From: Bin80 sp965203305
GTDB taxonomy: Bacteria > Bacteroidota > Rhodothermia > Rhodothermales > Bin80
Assembly (NCBI GenBank): GCA_965203305.1
Contig: OZ241874.1
Span: 3,720,001-3,784,000, forward strand
Direction: 5' to 3'
DNA: 64,000 bases
Part shown: one piece after another, positions 61,886-64,000 of the stretch
Position numbering within the stretch: position 1 is the stretch's first letter
How the letters are laid out: every line of letters begins with the position of its first letter
The notes under the pieces: generated by a model
Databases searched by the model: none
What the model was told of the DNA's origin: nothing
What the model saw: the letters and a program-made list of their open reading frames with translations, nothing else
Position numbers and translations under genes: made by a program

Positions 61886-63364
61886 CTATCTCCGCCTGCC
61901 TTTTTTGCGAGATTTGGGCTTGGACCTCTGTTCGTGCTGTTGCCTGTCGGGGCGCATTCGCGCCTGATTCAGCTCGTCAATCAGCATTGCCATCAACTCC
62001 GGCTCTTCCTCTGCCAGCTCCTTCACCATCGGTACAAAACGAGCGAGACGCTCACGCTCAAGACTGGTTTTAGCCCTCAGCTGCTCTTCCAAGACAACCG
62101 TGATTCGCTGTGCCGTGCGAGCGGCAGCTTCTTCTGGACTCGGCAATTGTCGTTTTTCCATCTGAATGTCAAATCTGTGTGCAATGGCTTTGAGTTTGGA
62201 TTCTTCTTCCCAGGCAGCCAGCGTGATCGCTACCCCCGCCTTTCCCGCACGTGCAGTTCGGCCCGTTCGGTGAATGTAAAGCTCCGGTTCCAGTGGTACC
62301 TCATACTGGAATACATGACTCAGTTCCGAAATATCAATCCCGCGCGCTGCCACATCCGTGGCAACAAGGAGAGAAATGCGTCCCTGGCGTAACTGATGGA
62401 TGACTCGCTCCCGTGCCCGCTGGGAAAAATCTCCACTGATTGCACCAATATTGAGTCCATAATTTCGCAGAAAATCCCCTAGGAAGGATACCTCCCGCCG
62501 CGTATTGGTAAAGATGATCGCGGAATCCGGATTCTCGAATTCTATCAGCCGGGACAGTTCGCGAGCGCGTTCCATCGGATCTGGAACGACATAATAGCGG
62601 TGATCTATTGTCGCGACACCAACTCCATCTGCACTAAGCCCAAGAAATCGGGGATCACTCAGAAACTCTTTTCCTAGCAGTCGCACCTTTGGCGGCATGG
62701 TTGCACTGAACATGCAGGACTGGCGATCATCGGGAAGATAGGACTTCAGGGCGGCCATCGCCGGATAGAACCCCATAGAGAGCATCTCGTCCGCCTCGTC
62801 CAGAATAAATGACCGCAGCTTCTTGAGTGTGAATGTCCGGCGTTCCAGATGATCTAGGATTCGTCCTGGCGTACCAATCACAACCTGTGCCCCCTTGGAC
62901 AGTCCTTCCGACTGCCTCCGATAACTGACTCCTCCGTAGACCAGAACGCCCCGAAGTTTTTCAGGCATCGGGTTGATGCGCTTGAATTCGTCATAAATCT
63001 GGCCAGCCAGCTCTCTGGTTGGCGTAAGTACAAGGGCCTGCGCCGCACGCACAGAGGGTTCCAGGCTGTCAAACAGAGGGAGCAGAAACGCCCCGGTCTT
63101 GCCCGAGCCTGTGCGGGATTGTACAATCAGGTCCTGCCCTGACTTCATACAGGGAATGGAATGCGCCTGAACGGGCATCAGACCTGGCCAGCCGCTCTTT
63201 GCAAATGCAGCATATGCCCCCTGCCCAAGCGTGTCCGGTGTCGCCTGTTTGATTCCCGGGTCCAGTGCCGTAAAATTGCTCTCTGCCGCAGATTCCTTGC
63301 TGGCCTGCTGGGCCCGTGATGAAAAATCCAGATGTGTCTTGAACGGCTTGCTCACAGGCTTCAC
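61886..63364 (-). CDS. DEAD-box ATP-dependent RNA helicase
   Basis: A 492-aa DEAD-box helicase. Q motif-like PVQAHSIPCMKSGQDL, motif I SRTGSGKTGAF (83-93), PTRELAGQI, TPGRIL, DEAD (189-192), SAT, and motif VI HRTGRTARAGKAG are present. The C-terminal tail is basic (SKPKSRKKGRRR). This is the RhlE/DeaD/CsdA group, which remodels RNA in ribosome assembly and cold or stress response; a finer call is not possible. The 3' end has a duplicated partial copy at 53226-53331. Its ATG overlaps the fabG stop by 4 bases. Confidence 0.93.
   Translation of the reverse strand: MKPVSKPFKTHLDFSSRAQQASKESAAESNFTALDPGIKQATPDTLGQGAYAAFAKSGWPGLMPVQAHSIPCMKSGQDLIVQSRTGSGKTGAFLLPLFDSLEPSVRAAQALVLTPTRELAGQIYDEFKRINPMPEKLRGVLVYGGVSYRRQSEGLSKGAQVVIGTPGRILDHLERRTFTLKKLRSFILDEADEMLSMGFYPAMAALKSYLPDDRQSCMFSATMPPKVRLLGKEFLSDPRFLGLSADGVGVATIDHRYYVVPDPMERARELSRLIEFENPDSAIIFTNTRREVSFLGDFLRNYGLNIGAISGDFSQRARERVIHQLRQGRISLLVATDVAARGIDISELSHVFQYEVPLEPELYIHRTGRTARAGKAGVAITLAAWEEESKLKAIAHRFDIQMEKRQLPSPEEAAARTAQRITVVLEEQLRAKTSLERERLARFVPMVKELAEEEPELMAMLIDELNQARMRPDRQQHEQRSKPKSRKKGRRR
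61898..62000 (-). repeat. Direct repeat, helicase 3' end
   Basis: The authentic copy of the sequence duplicated at 53226-53331. The two copies bound 8.6 kb that contains the istB remnant, tnpB, the GLPGLI/barrel genes and the MITE elements. Confidence 0.8.
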
Positions 63365-64000
63365 ATAGATAAACCGCCATCAACACCGAGAACCTGTCCT
63401 GTAATATAGGATGCCTCCTCCGATGCCAGAAATAGCACAGGAGCTGCTATTTCCTCAGGCGTTGCAGTCCGGGAAGCCGGAATCATTCTCAGCAATCCCT
63501 CTTTCGCTTTTGGGTTCATTGCCTGTGTCATATCCGTCTCCACATATCCTGGAGCAACTATATTTACGGTGATTCCGCGTGCTGCCAGCTCTTTGGCCAG
63601 ACTTCTGGTGAGACCAATCATCCCCGACTTGGAAGCGGCGTAATTTGCCTGCCCCCTGTTTCCAGTGCCTGCAAGCACGGAAGAGATATTGATAATTCGC
63701 CCGGAACGCTGCCTCATCATCGTCCTGTAAACCGCTCTGCTGTAATTGAACACGCTTTTCAGGTTTGCATTCATAACCTCATCCCATTCGGACTCGCTCA
63801 TGCGCATGAGCAAGTTGTCCCGCGTGATTCCGGCATTGTTGACCAGGACATCCACCCCGCCCCAGGCCTGCACGATCTCCTGAACCGTCTGCTCCGCCGC
63901 CGTAAAATCCGCAGCATCACACGGAAATGCAAGCCCGCCAGTCTTCTCTTTCAACTCTTCGGCAACTGCTGTACTGCTTCTGTAGGTAAAGGCAATCCGT
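63361..64000 (-). CDS. fabG: 3-oxoacyl-ACP reductase (partial, runs off window)
   Basis: FabG reduces 3-oxoacyl-ACP with NADPH in fatty-acid elongation. The visible 212 residues include GVDVLVNNAGITRDNLLMRM, the catalytic Ser-Tyr-Lys in INISSVLAGTGNRGQANYAASKSG, VNIVAPGYVETDMT, and the C-terminal YITGQVLGVDGGLSM. The N-terminal part with the TGxxxGIG loop lies beyond position 64000; the reading frame stays open to the edge (RIAFTYRSSTAVAEELKEK). FabG is the best fit, though other short-chain dehydrogenases share these motifs. Confidence 0.88.
   Translation of the reverse strand, partial: RIAFTYRSSTAVAEELKEKTGGLAFPCDAADFTAAEQTVQEIVQAWGGVDVLVNNAGITRDNLLMRMSESEWDEVMNANLKSVFNYSRAVYRTMMRQRSGRIINISSVLAGTGNRGQANYAASKSGMIGLTRSLAKELAARGITVNIVAPGYVETDMTQAMNPKAKEGLLRMIPASRTATPEEIAAPVLFLASEEASYITGQVLGVDGGLSM

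Overview
The window looks like chromosome from the Bacteroidota/Rhodothermota side of the bacterial tree. This is inferred from a BatA-type VWA membrane protein, a GLPGLI-family protein beside a carboxypeptidase-regulatory-like outer-membrane barrel, many Sec-signal secreted proteins ending in AQ-like cleavage sites, and few strong Shine-Dalgarno sequences. The genetic code is standard: TGA ends many intact genes. The taxon is an inference; no rRNA is present.

Positions 1-34.3 kb are mostly core chromosome with an origin-proximal flavour: gyrB, recF, the rpmH-rnpA-yidC-mnmE-mnmG-rsmG cluster, a perfect parS palindrome in the first codons of rsmG and a one-mismatch parS between murQ and mfd. 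dnaA, parA and parB are not in the window. Among these lie uvrA, mfd, hflX, murQ, a GT2 glycosyltransferase behind gyrB, two tandem GT4 glycosyltransferases, a TPR protein, a RecQ helicase with a phosphoribosyltransferase-like tail (likely accessory), and a tightly overlapped membrane operon (LPG-synthase/flippase-like protein, DUF3047, MMPL/RND transporter). A tRNA-Gly/tRNA-Val pair closes this part.

Positions 34.3-61.9 kb are accessory. They hold secreted beta-sandwich-like proteins, an IS110 element with a structured upstream region that could encode its bridge RNA, and a 12-kb minus-strand restriction-modification island. The island order in transcription direction is: a frameshifted type II restriction endonuclease, an N6-adenine methyltransferase, a 1658-residue nuclease-helicase-methyltransferase fusion, a second (type ISP) fusion split by an in-frame TGA, then a small ORF and a secreted protein joined by ATGA overlaps. 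After it come a duplicated 3' fragment of the DEAD-box helicase gene, an istB remnant, a lone tnpB, a TonB-type outer-membrane barrel, a GLPGLI protein flanked by two near-identical small cysteine-containing secreted proteins, a family of short inverted-repeat (MITE-like) elements and a broken DDE transposase.

Positions 61.9-64 kb return to housekeeping genes: a DEAD-box RNA helicase and fabG, which runs off the window. The main points for follow-up are the split type ISP enzyme with a well-placed ribosome-binding site just after the TGA, the clustering and partial decay of restriction modules, the RNA-guided elements (IS110, TnpB), and the GLPGLI/small-protein duplication.
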